From an uncultured Campylobacter sp. (GTDB lineage Bacteria; Campylobacterota; Campylobacteria; Campylobacterales; Campylobacteraceae), in assembly GCA_934728065.1 (NCBI GenBank), contig CAKVDW010000001.1, positions 1-64,000 of the forward strand: a stretch of 64,000 nucleotides of DNA, given 5' to 3'. A program made the translations under genes and the position numbers. The notes beneath the pieces were generated by a model. The model saw only the letters and a list, made by a program, of their open reading frames with translations, was not told where the DNA came from and did not search any database. Positions 44,895 to 55,673 of this stretch are shown here, one piece after another. Positions within the stretch are counted from its first letter, which is position 1. Every line of letters starts with the position of its first letter.

Positions 44895-45104
44895 TTACGC
44901 CTTTTGGTTTTTGTAAATGTTTTCAAGCAGCTCCACAGCGTTTGAAAGTCGCTCGTATTCTTTGAAATTCAGCATTACTGCTTCAAATTTGTTGTTTTTT
45001 AAGATGACTATTTTTTTGCTTTGTGCCACCTTGCCAAGTATCGCGCTGAAATTGCGCACCACTTCTGTGGCGGTGTAAATTTCATCTTTGCTAAAACTCG
45101 CCAT
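44895..45104 (-). CDS. Phd/YefM-type antitoxin-like protein without toxin
   Basis: 69 residues: IYTATEVVRNFSAILGKV is the N-terminal DNA-binding part of Phd/YefM antitoxins and VILKNNKFEAVMLNFKEYERL the dimer strands. No RelE/Doc/YoeB gene lies on either side; the neighbour downstream is an alpha/beta hydrolase. It shares one base with the ddl stop (ATG after TAA). It may be a solitary transcription regulator. Confidence 0.72.
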   Translation of the reverse strand: MASFSKDEIYTATEVVRNFSAILGKVAQSKKIVILKNNKFEAVMLNFKEYERLSNAVELLENIYKNQKA

Positions 45105-46150
45105 TAAAGTTTCCCCTTTTGTCCGCCGATAGAGTGCAAAAAGGCGTAGTCGATTTTTACTCTTTTTTCGTTTTGCACGCTTAAAGCCAGCCTTTCAAGC
45201 ACCACGCTAAAATCATCAAAAAGGTAGTTTGCCATTGAGCCGGGGTTTGGGTTGATTTCGTTGATGAAAACTTCATCATCAATCACAAAAAAATCACAGC
45301 GAATAAGCGCGCCCCTAAAAAGTGGCTCGTAAATTTTAGCGAAATTTTCTTTTAACTTGCCCTTTAAAGTCTCGCTAATGTCGGCTTCTTTCACTTCGCT
45401 ATGCCCTGAAAAGCTAAGGTATTTTTGCTCAAAGTCCAAAAGCTCTTTTTTCTTTGGCTCTTCGATGAGCGAAAAGATGAATTCATCTTTGATTTTGCAA
45501 CCTGCTAGGTTGAATTCTTTTATGTTTTTCACAAAAGGCTCGACAAGCACTTCTTCATCAAACTCAAAGGCTATGTCAAGGGCGTAGGATAGCTCTTTTT
45601 CATTATGCACCACGCTTATGCCTATGCTACTGCCAAGTCTTGATGGCTTTAAAATGCAAGGAAATTCAAGTTTTTGCTTCAAAGAGCTTTCATCATAGCG
45701 TTTTAAAAGTATGTAAGGCAAGGTTTTTGCGCCAACTTTTTGAGCGTAAAGTTTGGTAAGCTCTTTATTAAAAGAAAGCACACTTGCTTCAATGCGCGGT
45801 CCTATGTAGTTTAAGCCGTAAAATTCGCACAAACTCGCTATTTTGCCGTCCTCTCCGTCCTTGCCGTGTATAAGATTGATGAAAATGTCGATATTTTGCC
45901 GCTTTTGACTTAAAAAGCCCCTTTCATAAAAGCCATTTTGCCCTAAAAAAAGCTGTTTTCCCTTGACAAAATCCCCACTGCTGAATGTTTTAGCGTTCAT
46001 TTTTTCTGGTTCAATCAGCCAAAAACGCCGCCTCTCATCGCAAAAAATAAAGCTCATATCGCCTCGAAAGACTTTTTTCAGCACTATGGCGCTTACTATG
46101 CTTATCTCGTGTTCGTAAGAATTGCCCCCAAAAATTACTCCGTATCTCAC
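45104..46150 (-). CDS. ddl: D-alanine--D-alanine ligase
   Basis: 348 residues, ATP-grasp enzyme making D-Ala-D-Ala for MurF. N-terminal [34 protein letters not shown], the ATP loop [12 protein letters not shown] and metal-site [12 protein letters not shown] are all present. Start is ATG at 46150, 11 bases after ruvA's stop. Together with murF 1 kb away it supplies the pentapeptide end. Confidence 0.94.
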   Translation of the reverse strand: MRYGVIFGGNSYEHEISIVSAIVLKKVFRGDMSFIFCDERRRFWLIEPEKMNAKTFSSGDFVKGKQLFLGQNGFYERGFLSQKRQNIDIFINLIHGKDGEDGKIASLCEFYGLNYIGPRIEASVLSFNKELTKLYAQKVGAKTLPYILLKRYDESSLKQKLEFPCILKPSRLGSSIGISVVHNEKELSYALDIAFEFDEEVLVEPFVKNIKEFNLAGCKIKDEFIFSLIEEPKKKELLDFEQKYLSFSGHSEVKEADISETLKGKLKENFAKIYEPLFRGALIRCDFFVIDDEVFINEINPNPGSMANYLFDDFSVVLERLALSVQNEKRVKIDYAFLHSIGGQKGKL

Positions 46151-46161
46151 AAATGTCCTTT

Positions 46162-46713
46162 TTAAGATAGTTTTTTCAATGCTTCTTTTACAAGCTCACC
46201 TGTTTCTTGTGCTTTGCACTCGCTCAACGCCTTTAAGGCTCTATCTTGCTTAAAGCCAAGCGAAACAAGGGCTTGCAAGGCTTGTTTTTGCTTTTCATCA
46301 CCGCTTTCAAGGGCGATTTTAGCGTCTCCAAGCTCGACTATAATGCGTTTTGCGCTTTTTGGACCAATGCCCGGCACTTGTTTAAAAGCGTTTTCATCGC
46401 CAAGCGTTAAGGCTTTGTAAAAAGAATTTGTATCCAAGCTCGAACACACCGCCATCGCCGTTGTCGCACCTACGCCATTTACCTTTAACAAAAGCTCAAA
46501 CATTTTTTGCTCATTTTTGTCCAAAAAGCCATAAAGCCTGTGCGAGTCTTCTTTCACAATCATCGTTGTGTGTAGCTCAGCCCTTTGCCCTTTTTCAAGG
46601 TGCGGGGAGCAAAAAAGCGACACGGTTACGCCATAACTCACACCGCCGTTTGTTTTGATGATGATGAAAGTTGGTTCTTTTTGTGTTACTGTGCCTTCGA
46701 TTCCTTCAACCAT
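46162..46713 (-). CDS. ruvA: Holliday junction branch-migration protein RuvA
   Basis: 183 residues. Binds four-way DNA junctions as a tetramer and loads RuvB. OB domain [20 protein letters not shown], helix-hairpin-helix motifs [17 protein letters not shown] and [19 protein letters not shown], and the RuvB-binding domain [19 protein letters not shown]. It starts inside the fapA-like gene (28-base overlap). Confidence 0.94.
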   Translation of the reverse strand: MVEGIEGTVTQKEPTFIIIKTNGGVSYGVTVSLFCSPHLEKGQRAELHTTMIVKEDSHRLYGFLDKNEQKMFELLLKVNGVGATTAMAVCSSLDTNSFYKALTLGDENAFKQVPGIGPKSAKRIIVELGDAKIALESGDEKQKQALQALVSLGFKQDRALKALSECKAQETGELVKEALKKLS

Positions 46714-48560
46714 TCTATATCCTTATCCTCAAATTTATTTCTTTGTTCAATGTTAATTTTATCATTTTCATCTCGTCTTGCATAAAAAAGTTTTATCTTT
46801 TCATCTCTTTTTGTAGAATAAGAAAGCTCTGTATGTGAAAAGATGAATTTAATGACATTTAAATCATTCCAAGTCTCGCCTTTATTGATAAGTCTTGAGT
46901 CAAAAAGTTCTTGGTCTAATTCTTGCAAGTATTTTATGAGTTTTTCTTTTTGAATTTTTAGCTCACTTTCTTCTTTATTAAGACTGCTGAGTTGGTGGTT
47001 GTAGTCTTTATATTGCTTAATCATCCCCAAAAAATTTGCAGGTATGGGCAGTTTTTGAGCTTGAAGTTGAGCGATTTTTTTCATCAGTTTATCCACCCCA
47101 CTTTTACTTGATGAGATTGTTTCTTCAAGATTTTCTATAAGACTTGGTATTTGTTTTTGTCTTTGTTCTAACTCTTTAAGCTTACTTATGGGGTTATCAT
47201 CTTCTTCTAGGACGGACTGAATGACAAATTTATTATTCGTGCCTGAGCATTGTTCTATGACGGTGATTTGTTTAAAGGTAATGGTGTTGTTTGAGGCTAA
47301 AGAATTTATCCATACAAGAGATGCTCTAATGTTTCCACCTAAAGTTTTTTTGACCTTAGCAATGTTTTTTGCTTTTATATACCCATTTTCTAAGCTGTCT
47401 ATATCCACAAAATCAGCCTCAACAAAGCCTCTATGTGTTGAAACATAAGCATTTTCAGCATACATTTTTGAAGTAGAGCTTGTAGTGCCATAAACCTTTA
47501 AATTTTTAGCTTTTAAGGTGGTGTTTCCTCCTACCATTCCATTTACTACTAAGGTTTCACACTCTATATAAACACCAGAACCTACCGCATCTTCTAAATC
47601 AGAACTGCTTTTTACATTGACGGTGATATTTTTATCAAGCCCACCAAGAACAGCTCCAAATTCTTTAAAAGTAACCGAGCTTAAATTTAATTCATTTTCT
47701 ATGTCGTATTTGCCCTCTGTAAGCGTAACAAAGCCATTTTTCTTTGCGTAATACTCAACATAACAAGCCCTTTCTTTTATATGACATACCTCTTTTGCTT
47801 CTAAATTTTCAGAGCAAGAAAATTCTATTTTGTTTTCAGGCGGTATGTGTGGCTCGATGAAATCAAGCTTTAAACTTCGTCCCTTGCGCGAAATACCGGG
47901 CTGAGTGTGCCTTAAAATCAAATCCCCCTCACTTATGCCAATAACACTCACCTTTTGCAAAACATTAGTCATTTTATGAACTTTATTTTTATAGCTTAAA
48001 GTAAGCTTTTCGGTTTCAGCTGAAATAGAATGCACACCACGAGCAAGGAGAATTCTAGCCTTGTTGTGTCTTAAGGTTTTGTTTTTAAAGCGATTAAGAG
48101 CGTCAAGAAGTTCTTTTTTAAAGTTAAAAACACGAACTCCTAAGAAAAATTTTTCTTTAATCATCTTTTTGTAAATTTCTTGCAACACTTCCATAGCTAT
48201 ATTTGGATAAAACGCAACACCGTTAAAGTCTATTTCAGCGATGAGTTTTGTTAAGTCTTTATTTCTTAAAAGCTTTATCCTAGAGCTTATGCTGTCTTTT
48301 TTGGGCGATACTTTGGCGATTTTTATCTTATAGCTTTGGCGAATTTTAAGCTTTTCGTTTAAAAAAATATTCTCGTCATTAAAAAGCACTAATTCCTTTT
48401 CGCTAAGAGTTTTATACTTATCTCCGTCCTCAACCGTATAGCTTGTTGAAAAGCCAAGCAGGGTAAAATCAAGCCCTTTAACACCAACACCTAGCCTTTT
48501 GCTTTCATTTAAAAGCTCTTCATAAGGGTCATCTATAAATACACTGTCTTTAGAATTCAT
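46686..48560 (-). CDS. FapA/DUF342 family protein
   Basis: 624 residues from the ATG at 48560 ([15 protein letters not shown]). The central part (about 250-420) is a DUF342/FapA beta-helix: repeated short strands with [19 protein letters not shown], then [31 protein letters not shown] and [13 protein letters not shown] long coiled coil follows at about 455-545. FapA proteins link polymers or chemotaxis/flagellar control in Vibrio and Helicobacter; a role here is inference. The longer open frame to 48608 lacks a good start. Confidence 0.75.
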   Translation of the reverse strand: MNSKDSVFIDDPYEELLNESKRLGVGVKGLDFTLLGFSTSYTVEDGDKYKTLSEKELVLFNDENIFLNEKLKIRQSYKIKIAKVSPKKDSISSRIKLLRNKDLTKLIAEIDFNGVAFYPNIAMEVLQEIYKKMIKEKFFLGVRVFNFKKELLDALNRFKNKTLRHNKARILLARGVHSISAETEKLTLSYKNKVHKMTNVLQKVSVIGISEGDLILRHTQPGISRKGRSLKLDFIEPHIPPENKIEFSCSENLEAKEVCHIKERACYVEYYAKKNGFVTLTEGKYDIENELNLSSVTFKEFGAVLGGLDKNITVNVKSSSDLEDAVGSGVYIECETLVVNGMVGGNTTLKAKNLKVYGTTSSTSKMYAENAYVSTHRGFVEADFVDIDSLENGYIKAKNIAKVKKTLGGNIRASLVWINSLASNNTITFKQITVIEQCSGTNNKFVIQSVLEEDDNPISKLKELEQRQKQIPSLIENLEETISSSKSGVDKLMKKIAQLQAQKLPIPANFLGMIKQYKDYNHQLSSLNKEESELKIQKEKLIKYLQELDQELFDSRLINKGETWNDLNVIKFIFSHTELSYSTKRDEKIKLFYARRDENDKINIEQRNKFEDKDIEWLKESKAQ

Positions 48561-48673
48561 ACCATTTCTTTTTAATCTTTTTAAAATACAAAATCTCTTT
48601 ATAAACAATTATACCTAATTTTAATCAATTTTAGTTAAAATAAACGCTTAAATATTTTGATAACAAGGCGATA

Positions 48674-50110
48674 ATGAAAAAAAAAGCTAAAAATCTCATT
48701 TTTCACAACTTTATCATCAATGCGCTTGGCATACTTTTTTCACGCATTTTAGGGCTTTTGCGCGATATTATCCTTGCTTTGTATTTGGGAGCTGGGCTAT
48801 ATAGTGATGTCTTTTTTGTGGCGATAAAGCTGCCAGCCTTTTTCCGCCGCATTTTTGCTGAGGGAGCTTTTGGGCAAAGTTTTTTGCCAAATTTCACAAA
48901 GTCAAAGCAAAAGGGCGCATTTTGCGTAGCGGTGCTTGTTCGCTTTGGTTCGGCTGTGTTTTTGCTCTGCATTTTGGTGAATTTTTTTGCCAGCTTTTTT
49001 ACCAAAATTTTTGCCTTTGGCTTTAATGCTGAAACCATAGCCCTTGCCTCGCCGCTTGTTGCCATAAATTTTTGGTATCTTTTTTTCATCTTTCTCACCA
49101 CGCTTTTTGGGGCGATTTTAAATTATGAGCATAAATTTTTCATCACTTCCTTTTCGGCTTCGCTTTTTAACCTTTGTATAGTCATTTGCGTGTTTTTTGT
49201 CGATATTAACGAGCCTTTGCAAAATCTTTATTATTTTTCTTACGCTATCGTTTTAAGCGGTGTTGCGCAACTCATCTTGCATTTAATCGCCCTTAAAAAC
49301 AACATTACGCTTAAAGCTATGTGGTTAAGTGTGCGTTTAAAGCGCGCTAAAACAAGCCTTGAAAATTTTTACAGCAACTTTTTTCACGGCGTGCTAGGCT
49401 CATCAGCCACTCAGCTTAGCTCACTTCTTGATACTACCATAGCTAGCTTTCTCATAACGGGCAGCATTTCTTATTTATACTATGCTAACCGCGTTTTTCA
49501 GCTTCCGCTTGCCCTTTTTGCCATAGCTTTAAGTCAGGTTTCCTTTCCTAAAATCCTTAAACACCTTAAAAGCGGCGAAGAAAATTTAGCCTTAAATTTT
49601 ATGCAAAAGGCTTTGGGCGCTTTGAGTTTTTTGCTCATTCTTTCAAGCCTTGTGGGTATAGTTTTTGCGCCTGAAATCACCACTCTTTTGTTTGAGCGGG
49701 GCAATTTTGGCTCGCAAGATACGCAGGTTACGGCTTTTGTTTTGATGGCTTACTTGCTAGGACTCTTGCCCTTTGGCTTGCAAAAACTTTTGTCCTTGTG
49801 GCTTTATGCGAAATTCAAGCAAAAAATCGCCGCTATCATCGCTTTTAAGGCACTTGGCATTTCGGCAAGTTTTTCTATTATTTTCATCTTGCTTATAGAA
49901 AATGCTGAATTTAAGGCTATCGGCATAGCTTTGGCAAGCTCTTTGAGTGCTTTTTACTTGCTTGGAGCAAATATCAAAGAATTTGGCTACAAAGCCTTTT
50001 TTTCGCTCATAAATGTCAAAAAAACGCTTTTTGGCTTGCTTTTTCTTGCATTTTTGGGCTTTGTTTTGTTAGAATTTAAGGCTAAAATTATGCCACTTGT
50101 TATGGGTTAA
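48674..50110 (+). CDS. murJ: lipid II flippase MurJ
   Basis: 478 residues, about 13 to 14 TM helices. N-terminal SRILGLLRDIILALYLGAGLYSDVFFVAIKLP is partly diagnostic, and FFRRIFAEGAFGQSFLP is the MurJ/MviN signature. It flips lipid II to the periplasm. The ATG is followed by nine A residues in a row (codons 2-4 all Lys). It lies 6 bases before cysS and is divergent from the fapA-like gene. Confidence 0.93.
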   Translation: MKKKAKNLIFHNFIINALGILFSRILGLLRDIILALYLGAGLYSDVFFVAIKLPAFFRRIFAEGAFGQSFLPNFTKSKQKGAFCVAVLVRFGSAVFLLCILVNFFASFFTKIFAFGFNAETIALASPLVAINFWYLFFIFLTTLFGAILNYEHKFFITSFSASLFNLCIVICVFFVDINEPLQNLYYFSYAIVLSGVAQLILHLIALKNNITLKAMWLSVRLKRAKTSLENFYSNFFHGVLGSSATQLSSLLDTTIASFLITGSISYLYYANRVFQLPLALFAIALSQVSFPKILKHLKSGEENLALNFMQKALGALSFLLILSSLVGIVFAPEITTLLFERGNFGSQDTQVTAFVLMAYLLGLLPFGLQKLLSLWLYAKFKQKIAAIIAFKALGISASFSIIFILLIENAEFKAIGIALASSLSAFYLLGANIKEFGYKAFFSLINVKKTLFGLLFLAFLGFVLLEFKAKIMPLVMG

Positions 50111-50116
50111 AGGAAA

Positions 50117-51526
50117 ATGATGAGATTATTTGACAGCAAAAGCAAGGTAAAAAAAGACTTAAACGCCTATAAAGATGAGCCTTTAAACATTTATCTTTGC
50201 GGGGCAACTGTTTATGATGATGCGCATTTAGGACACGCGCGAAGCTCGGTGTGCTTTGATTTACTGCGCCGCACGCTTTTAGCTTTGGGCTTTAAGGTGC
50301 GATTTGCTAGAAATTACACTGACATAGATGATAAAATTTTAGCTAAAATGAAAGAGAAAAATTTAAGCCTAAAAGAGCTTACAACGCACTATATACAAAG
50401 CTATGAAGCGGATATGAACGCCTTAAATGTTTTAAAGCCAAATTTTATGCCAAAGGCTACTGAGTATATCGCTCAAATGATAGAGTTGATTGAAAGCCTT
50501 GAAAAAAGGGGCTTTACTTATACTTTAAAAGATGGGGTTTATTTTGACAGCTCAAAAGATAAAGCGTATTTTAGCCTTTCGCACAGGAATTTAAACGACA
50601 ATCAAAGCCGCTTAGAAAATGAAGTGGCAAAGAAAAATGAAAGCGATTTTGTGCTTTGGAAATTTGATGAGAGCTTTTATGATGCGCCTTTTGGCAAGGG
50701 ACGACCGGGCTGGCATAGCGAGTGCGTAGCGATGATAAGGGCTTTGTTTGATGACAAACTCATTATTCATTGTGGCGGGGCTGATTTGCTCTTTCCGCAC
50801 CACGAAAATGAAGCCGCTCAGTGTCGCTGTGCTTATGGGGGCGAGTTAGCAAGGATTTGGCTGCATAATGGCTTTGTGAAAATTGACGGCGAAAAGATGA
50901 GCAAAAGCTTAAACAATAGCTTTTTTGTTAAAGATGCCCTAAAAGAGTTTTGCGCCGAAGCCTTGCGTTTTTATCTTTTGCAAACGCATTATAGGGGCGA
51001 TTTTAACTATGCTGTGAGCGATTTAGAAAGCGCTAAAAAAAGGCTTGATAAATTTTACCGCCTTAAAAAAAGGCTTGGAGTGTTTGAATTTACAGACTAT
51101 GAGCTGAATTTAAAATCAAATTCAAAGGGCTTTCAAAGCGAGCTTTCAAGGCAGATTTTAAACGCTTTGAGCGATGATTTAAACATATCTTTGGCTTTGT
51201 CGGTTTTTGATGAATTTATCATAAATTCAAACGCTAAACTTGACGAAAACCCAAAAGATAAGGCTTTGAAAGAAAATTTAACGCAGGGGTTAAAAGAGTG
51301 CGCGCTGATTTTTGGCGTGGGTTTTATGGATACAAATGAGTATTTTCAATTTGGCGTAGATGATGAATTTAAGGCGCAAATTAAGGCGCAAATTCAAGCA
51401 CGAAACGAAGCAAAAGCGGAGAAAAATTTTGCATTAGCCGATGAAATTCGCACAAATTTAGCAAAAAAAGGCATAATTTTACAAGACACGCCAAATGGCA
51501 CGGTTTGGGAGAAGAAAAGTGAGTGA
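50117..51526 (+). CDS. cysS: cysteinyl-tRNA synthetase
   Basis: 469 residues, class I synthetase. HIGH motif in YLCGATVYDDAHLGHARS with a zinc Cys, zinc ligands in GWHSECVAM and FPHHENEAAQ, and KMSKS in IDGEKMSKSLNN. The C-terminal anticodon-binding domain ends RTNLAKKGIILQDTPNGT. It overlaps the upstream codons of the ABC transporter by a few bases. Confidence 0.95.
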   Translation: MMRLFDSKSKVKKDLNAYKDEPLNIYLCGATVYDDAHLGHARSSVCFDLLRRTLLALGFKVRFARNYTDIDDKILAKMKEKNLSLKELTTHYIQSYEADMNALNVLKPNFMPKATEYIAQMIELIESLEKRGFTYTLKDGVYFDSSKDKAYFSLSHRNLNDNQSRLENEVAKKNESDFVLWKFDESFYDAPFGKGRPGWHSECVAMIRALFDDKLIIHCGGADLLFPHHENEAAQCRCAYGGELARIWLHNGFVKIDGEKMSKSLNNSFFVKDALKEFCAEALRFYLLQTHYRGDFNYAVSDLESAKKRLDKFYRLKKRLGVFEFTDYELNLKSNSKGFQSELSRQILNALSDDLNISLALSVFDEFIINSNAKLDENPKDKALKENLTQGLKECALIFGVGFMDTNEYFQFGVDDEFKAQIKAQIQARNEAKAEKNFALADEIRTNLAKKGIILQDTPNGTVWEKKSE

Positions 51527-53267
51527 AAAACAGCATAAAGATATGACACTTAAGGAAGTATTGATTCGTTTTAAGCCTTATTATAAGGACTATTGGTTTT
51601 ATTTTTTCATTGTTTTCATTGGTATGCTTTTGGGTGCTGCTGGAACGGCACTTACAGCTTGGCTTATGCAGCCTGTGATTGATGAAATTTTTGTTAAAAA
51701 AGACTTAACTATGCTTTATTATTTGCCAGCTGGCGTGATTTTGTTTTATTTTATGAAGGATTTGGGCGCGTATTTGCAAGGATATTATCTATCTTATATA
51801 GGTATAGAGATAATTAAGAGGTTAAGGGCGATGATGTTATCTCACATTTTGCGTTTGGATATGGCTTTTTTCAGTCGTTACAGAAGTGGAGAGCTGATTT
51901 CTAGAGCCACAGGAGATATTTCAGCCTTGCAAAGCATAGTTTCAAACATTTTGCCTGAATTTGCTAAAAATATTATTCAACTTATTGGGCTTTTAAGTGT
52001 TGTCATCTATCAAAGTCCAAAGCTTGCTTTTATTGCCCTTGTAATCGTGCCTTGTGCAGCATACCCTCTCGTGCTTTTTGCCAAAAAGCTCAAAACTTTA
52101 GGGCGCAAAGGGCAGGAAAAGGGCGCTGATATGCTTTCTCGCTTGAGTGAAATTTTCTCAAACATTGAACTTATCAAGGCTGATAATGCTCAGGCAAAGG
52201 AAATTGCAAAATTTAACAGCGAAAATGATGCCCTAGCAAAAATTTCTCTTAAGGGTTCAAAAATCAGCTGTTTAGTCAGTCCTTTAATGGAGCTTTTTGG
52301 CGCATTTGGTGTTGCGGCTGTCATTATCATAGGCGGACGCGAAGTCATAGAAGGAACGCTTACGGCTGGAGCTTTCTCAAGCTTTATTACAGCATTGTTT
52401 ATGGCTTATGACCCAATAAAAAGACTAGCAAGCCTTTATGGAAATATTCAAGGCGCAGTAGCAGCAAGCGAGAGAACCTTTTTTCTTTTGGACTTATTCC
52501 CTGAGATTAAATCTGGCGAAAAAGATTTGGAAAAAATTGAAAAAATTTCATTACAAAATGTGAATTTTGGTTATGAAAATGATAAAAATGTGCTCAATAA
52601 CATTAATTTTAAATTAGAAACAGGTAAGGTTGTCGCACTTGCTGGACCAAGTGGGGGCGGTAAAAGCTCTATCATCAACCTTTTGGTGCGTTTTTATGAC
52701 AAAAATTCGGGCAAAATTCTCATCAACGACAGCGACATAAGCGAGTATGACATAGAACAACTGCGCTCAAAAATCGCCCTTGTTACTCAAAATATCTACC
52801 TTTTCAACGATAGCGTGGCTGAAAATATCGCTTATAGCGAAGAGTTTGACGAAGAGCGCGTCATCAACGCCCTTAAAAAGGCAAACGCTTATGAATTCGT
52901 GCAGGATTTAGGCGGAATTTACGCACAAATCAGCGAACACGGCAAGAATTTAAGTGGCGGACAAAAGCAACGCATAGCCATAGCCCGCGCCCTTTACAAA
53001 GAGCCAAATTTTTTGATTTTTGATGAGGCGACTTCTGCGCTTGATAATGAAAGCGAAAAGCTCGTGATGGCGACTATTGAGAGTTTGAAAAAAAATCATC
53101 TCATTTTAATCATCGCTCACCGCTTAACGACCATTGAAAATGCCGATAAAATAGTAGTGATTAACAAGGGCGAAGTGCTTGACATAGGCACAGATAAAGA
53201 GCTGATGCAAACTTGCGAGCTTTATCAAAAATTCAAGCAAAAAACTTCTCAAAATGAAGATTTTTAA
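51519..53267 (+). CDS. msbA: MsbA-like ABC exporter
   Basis: 582 residues if started at the GTG at 51519 (GGAG seven bases upstream); a start at 51495 lies deeper inside cysS. The N-terminal half has six TM helices (about 22-300). The ATPase has Walker A ALAGPSGGGKSSI, signature NLSGGQKQRIAIARAL, Walker B FLIFDEATSALDNES and the His switch IIAHRLTTI. It is the size and type of lipid A-core flippase MsbA; the substrate is not proven. Neighbours are cysS and pyrD, as in C. jejuni. Confidence 0.85.
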   Translation: MSEKQHKDMTLKEVLIRFKPYYKDYWFYFFIVFIGMLLGAAGTALTAWLMQPVIDEIFVKKDLTMLYYLPAGVILFYFMKDLGAYLQGYYLSYIGIEIIKRLRAMMLSHILRLDMAFFSRYRSGELISRATGDISALQSIVSNILPEFAKNIIQLIGLLSVVIYQSPKLAFIALVIVPCAAYPLVLFAKKLKTLGRKGQEKGADMLSRLSEIFSNIELIKADNAQAKEIAKFNSENDALAKISLKGSKISCLVSPLMELFGAFGVAAVIIIGGREVIEGTLTAGAFSSFITALFMAYDPIKRLASLYGNIQGAVAASERTFFLLDLFPEIKSGEKDLEKIEKISLQNVNFGYENDKNVLNNINFKLETGKVVALAGPSGGGKSSIINLLVRFYDKNSGKILINDSDISEYDIEQLRSKIALVTQNIYLFNDSVAENIAYSEEFDEERVINALKKANAYEFVQDLGGIYAQISEHGKNLSGGQKQRIAIARALYKEPNFLIFDEATSALDNESEKLVMATIESLKKNHLILIIAHRLTTIENADKIVVINKGEVLDIGTDKELMQTCELYQKFKQKTSQNEDF

Positions 53268-53326
53268 AAGAGAAATGTAGCTAGAATTTAAGAAATTTTG
53301 GTTAAAATTTGCTCAAAAGGATAAGT

Positions 53327-54385
53327 ATGGATTATAATTTAGCCAAAAAGCTACTTTTTAAATTTGAACCAGAACACGCTCACGCCCTTGTGGAATGGAC
53401 TTTGCGCACGGCAAATTGCATTTTGCCAAGCAGTTTAAATTTACTCGCAAGAGAGTGCATAATCGATGATGAGAGCTTGCACCAAGAGCTTTTGGGGCTT
53501 TATTTTGCAAACCCTGTTGGGCTTGCTGGTGGCTTTGACAAAAATGCCACGATGATTCGCCCTTTGAGCGCGCTAGGCTTTGGCTTTTTGGAATTTGGCA
53601 CGCTCACGCCAAAGGCGCAAAAGGGCAACGACAAACCGCGTTTGTTTCGGCTTGTGGAGCAAGAGAGCATTCAAAACGCTATGGGTTTTAACAACGCAGG
53701 CAAGGACAAAATCGCCCAAAATGTCCGCAAGGTGTATCCTTTTGTGCTGCCACTTGGAGCAAATATCGGTAAAAACAAGCTTACAAAAAATGAAGACGCG
53801 ATAAATGACTATATCACACTTATTAGAGACTTTAACCCGCTTTGTGATTTTTTTATCATCAACATTTCATCGCCAAATACCAAAGGTTTGCGCGATTTAC
53901 AAAGCAAAAAATTCATCATAGAGCTGATGAAAGAAGCTAAAAAACTCGCCCAAAAGCCCATTTTGCTTAAAATTTCGCCCGATATGAGCGAAAAAGAGGC
54001 ACTCAATCTTTGCGAAGAAGCGTTAAATTTAGGCATTGCGGGCTTTATCATCGCAAACACAAGCGTGGATTACAGCCTGCTTGACAACAACCGCACCTTT
54101 GGAGGCATAAGCGGGCGTTTGATAGAGCAAAAAAGCGGGGCGTTTTTTAAGGCTTTGTCAAAAGAGCTTTTTGGCAAGGCTTTGCTGGTGGCAAGTGGCG
54201 GGATAGATAGTGCTGAAATCGCTTATGAGCGCATAAAATGCGGCGCGAATTTAGTCCAAGTTTATACAGGGCTAGTTTTCAAAGGACCAACGCTTGTAAG
54301 AGACATAAACAAAGGGCTTTTGCAGCTGCTTAAAAAGGACGGCTTTTTACACATAAGCGAAGCTGTGGGAGCGAATTTAAGATGA
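53327..54385 (+). CDS. pyrD: dihydroorotate dehydrogenase (quinone), class 2
   Basis: 352 residues from the ATG at 53327 (AAAAGGATA upstream). N-terminal amphipathic helices (MDYNLAKKLLFKFEPEHAHAL partly) anchor it to the membrane for quinone access. FMN-binding and catalytic segments: NPVGLAGGFDKNA, ALGFGFLEFGTLTP, NAMGFNNAGKD, FIINISSPNTKGLR with catalytic Ser, and GISGRLIEQKS. Class 2 enzymes oxidise dihydroorotate with a quinone. Confidence 0.95.
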   Translation: MDYNLAKKLLFKFEPEHAHALVEWTLRTANCILPSSLNLLARECIIDDESLHQELLGLYFANPVGLAGGFDKNATMIRPLSALGFGFLEFGTLTPKAQKGNDKPRLFRLVEQESIQNAMGFNNAGKDKIAQNVRKVYPFVLPLGANIGKNKLTKNEDAINDYITLIRDFNPLCDFFIINISSPNTKGLRDLQSKKFIIELMKEAKKLAQKPILLKISPDMSEKEALNLCEEALNLGIAGFIIANTSVDYSLLDNNRTFGGISGRLIEQKSGAFFKALSKELFGKALLVASGGIDSAEIAYERIKCGANLVQVYTGLVFKGPTLVRDINKGLLQLLKKDGFLHISEAVGANLR

Positions 54386-54410
54386 ATTTTAAGCTAAAAT
54401 TGAGGCAAAA

Positions 54411-55673
54411 ATGGAGAAAAATTTAATGATAGCTTACGAAAAAATGGTGCTTAAAAACAAATTTGAAATTTATGCTTGTCCTGTGAATTTAGGAAGCGAA
54501 GTGATAAGCGTGGATATTTTTTACAAGGTTGGCTCACGCAACGAGCAAATGGGCAAAAGCGGGTTAGCGCATATGCTCGAACACTTAAATTTTAAAAGCA
54601 CCAAAAATTTAAAGGCTGGTGAGTTTGATGAGATAGTCAAGGGCTTTGGAGGCGTGGATAATGCAAGCACAGGCTTTGATTATACGCATTATTTCATCAA
54701 ATGTTCGCGCGCGAATTTAGACAAGGCTTTGGGGCTTTTTGCCGAGCTGATGGCGAATTTAAGCCTAAAAGATGAGGAATTTCAGCCCGAACGCGCTGTG
54801 GTGCTTGAAGAAAGGCGTTGGCGCACGGACAACAACCCACTTGGGTATTTGTATTTTAGGCTTTTTAACAATGCTTTTTTGTATCACCCTTACCACTGGA
54901 CGCCCATAGGTTTTTTTAAGGACATTGAAAGCTGGAAAATAAACGATTTGCGTGAATTTCACTCTACCTTTTATCAGCCCAAAAACGCCTTTTTAATGGT
55001 GAGCGGCGACATAGAGCCAAATGAGGTTTTTAGGCTAGCAAAGGGGCATTTTGAGGGCATTAAAAACGGCAAAAAAATTCCGCCCATTCACACCAAAGAA
55101 CCACAACAAGACGGCGCAAAAAGGGTTGAGATTCACAAAAATTCAGACACCGAGCTTTTAGCCCTTGCCTTTAAAATCCCAAATTTCAAACACAAGGATA
55201 TGCCTGTTTTAAGTGCTTTGAGCGAGCTTTTAGGCACGGGCAAAAGCTCTTTAATCAACGAAATTCTCATCGACAAACTAGGGCTTATCAACGAATACTA
55301 CGCCTTTTGCAACGAAAGCATCGATGAGAATTTATTTATTTTTATCTGCGTTTGTAATGTTAATGTCAAGGCTGAGAGCGTAGAAAAGGAACTTTTAAAG
55401 ATTTTAGAGCGAGTAAAGAGCGGTAAAATCAGCCAAAGAGACTTGCAAAAGATAAAAAACCGCGTTAAAAGCGACTTTATCTTTTCGCTAAATACCGCAA
55501 GTAGCGTTTCTAGCATATATGGAGACTATATCGCCAAAGGCGATTTAAAGCCGCTTTTAGAGTATGAAAGTAAGGTTGAAGCCCTTGAAATTCAGCATTT
55601 AACAAGGGTTGCAAAGAAGTATTTTACGCCCAAAAATTCAACGACTATCATTTTGAGAAAGGACAAACAATGA
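54411..55673 (+). CDS. M16 family zinc peptidase
   Basis: 420 residues. Pitrilysin-type active site HMLEH (HxxEH) in [13 protein letters not shown] near residue 55, with the distal Glu in AVVLEERRW. One M16 domain pair is visible: an active N-half and an inactive C-half ending [10 protein letters not shown]. The neighbour of pyrD and dapA in C. jejuni also carries this gene. Substrates are unknown. The 3' end overlaps dapA by 4 bases. A second ATG 15 bases downstream could be the start. Confidence 0.88.
   Translation: MEKNLMIAYEKMVLKNKFEIYACPVNLGSEVISVDIFYKVGSRNEQMGKSGLAHMLEHLNFKSTKNLKAGEFDEIVKGFGGVDNASTGFDYTHYFIKCSRANLDKALGLFAELMANLSLKDEEFQPERAVVLEERRWRTDNNPLGYLYFRLFNNAFLYHPYHWTPIGFFKDIESWKINDLREFHSTFYQPKNAFLMVSGDIEPNEVFRLAKGHFEGIKNGKKIPPIHTKEPQQDGAKRVEIHKNSDTELLALAFKIPNFKHKDMPVLSALSELLGTGKSSLINEILIDKLGLINEYYAFCNESIDENLFIFICVCNVNVKAESVEKELLKILERVKSGKISQRDLQKIKNRVKSDFIFSLNTASSVSSIYGDYIAKGDLKPLLEYESKVEALEIQHLTRVAKKYFTPKNSTTIILRKDKQ

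Noticed and set aside
48677..48685. Run of nine A after the murJ start as a phase-variation switch
   Set aside because: Lys-rich starts are common in this genome, and switching an essential flippase off is unlikely; established Campylobacter switches use G/C runs.
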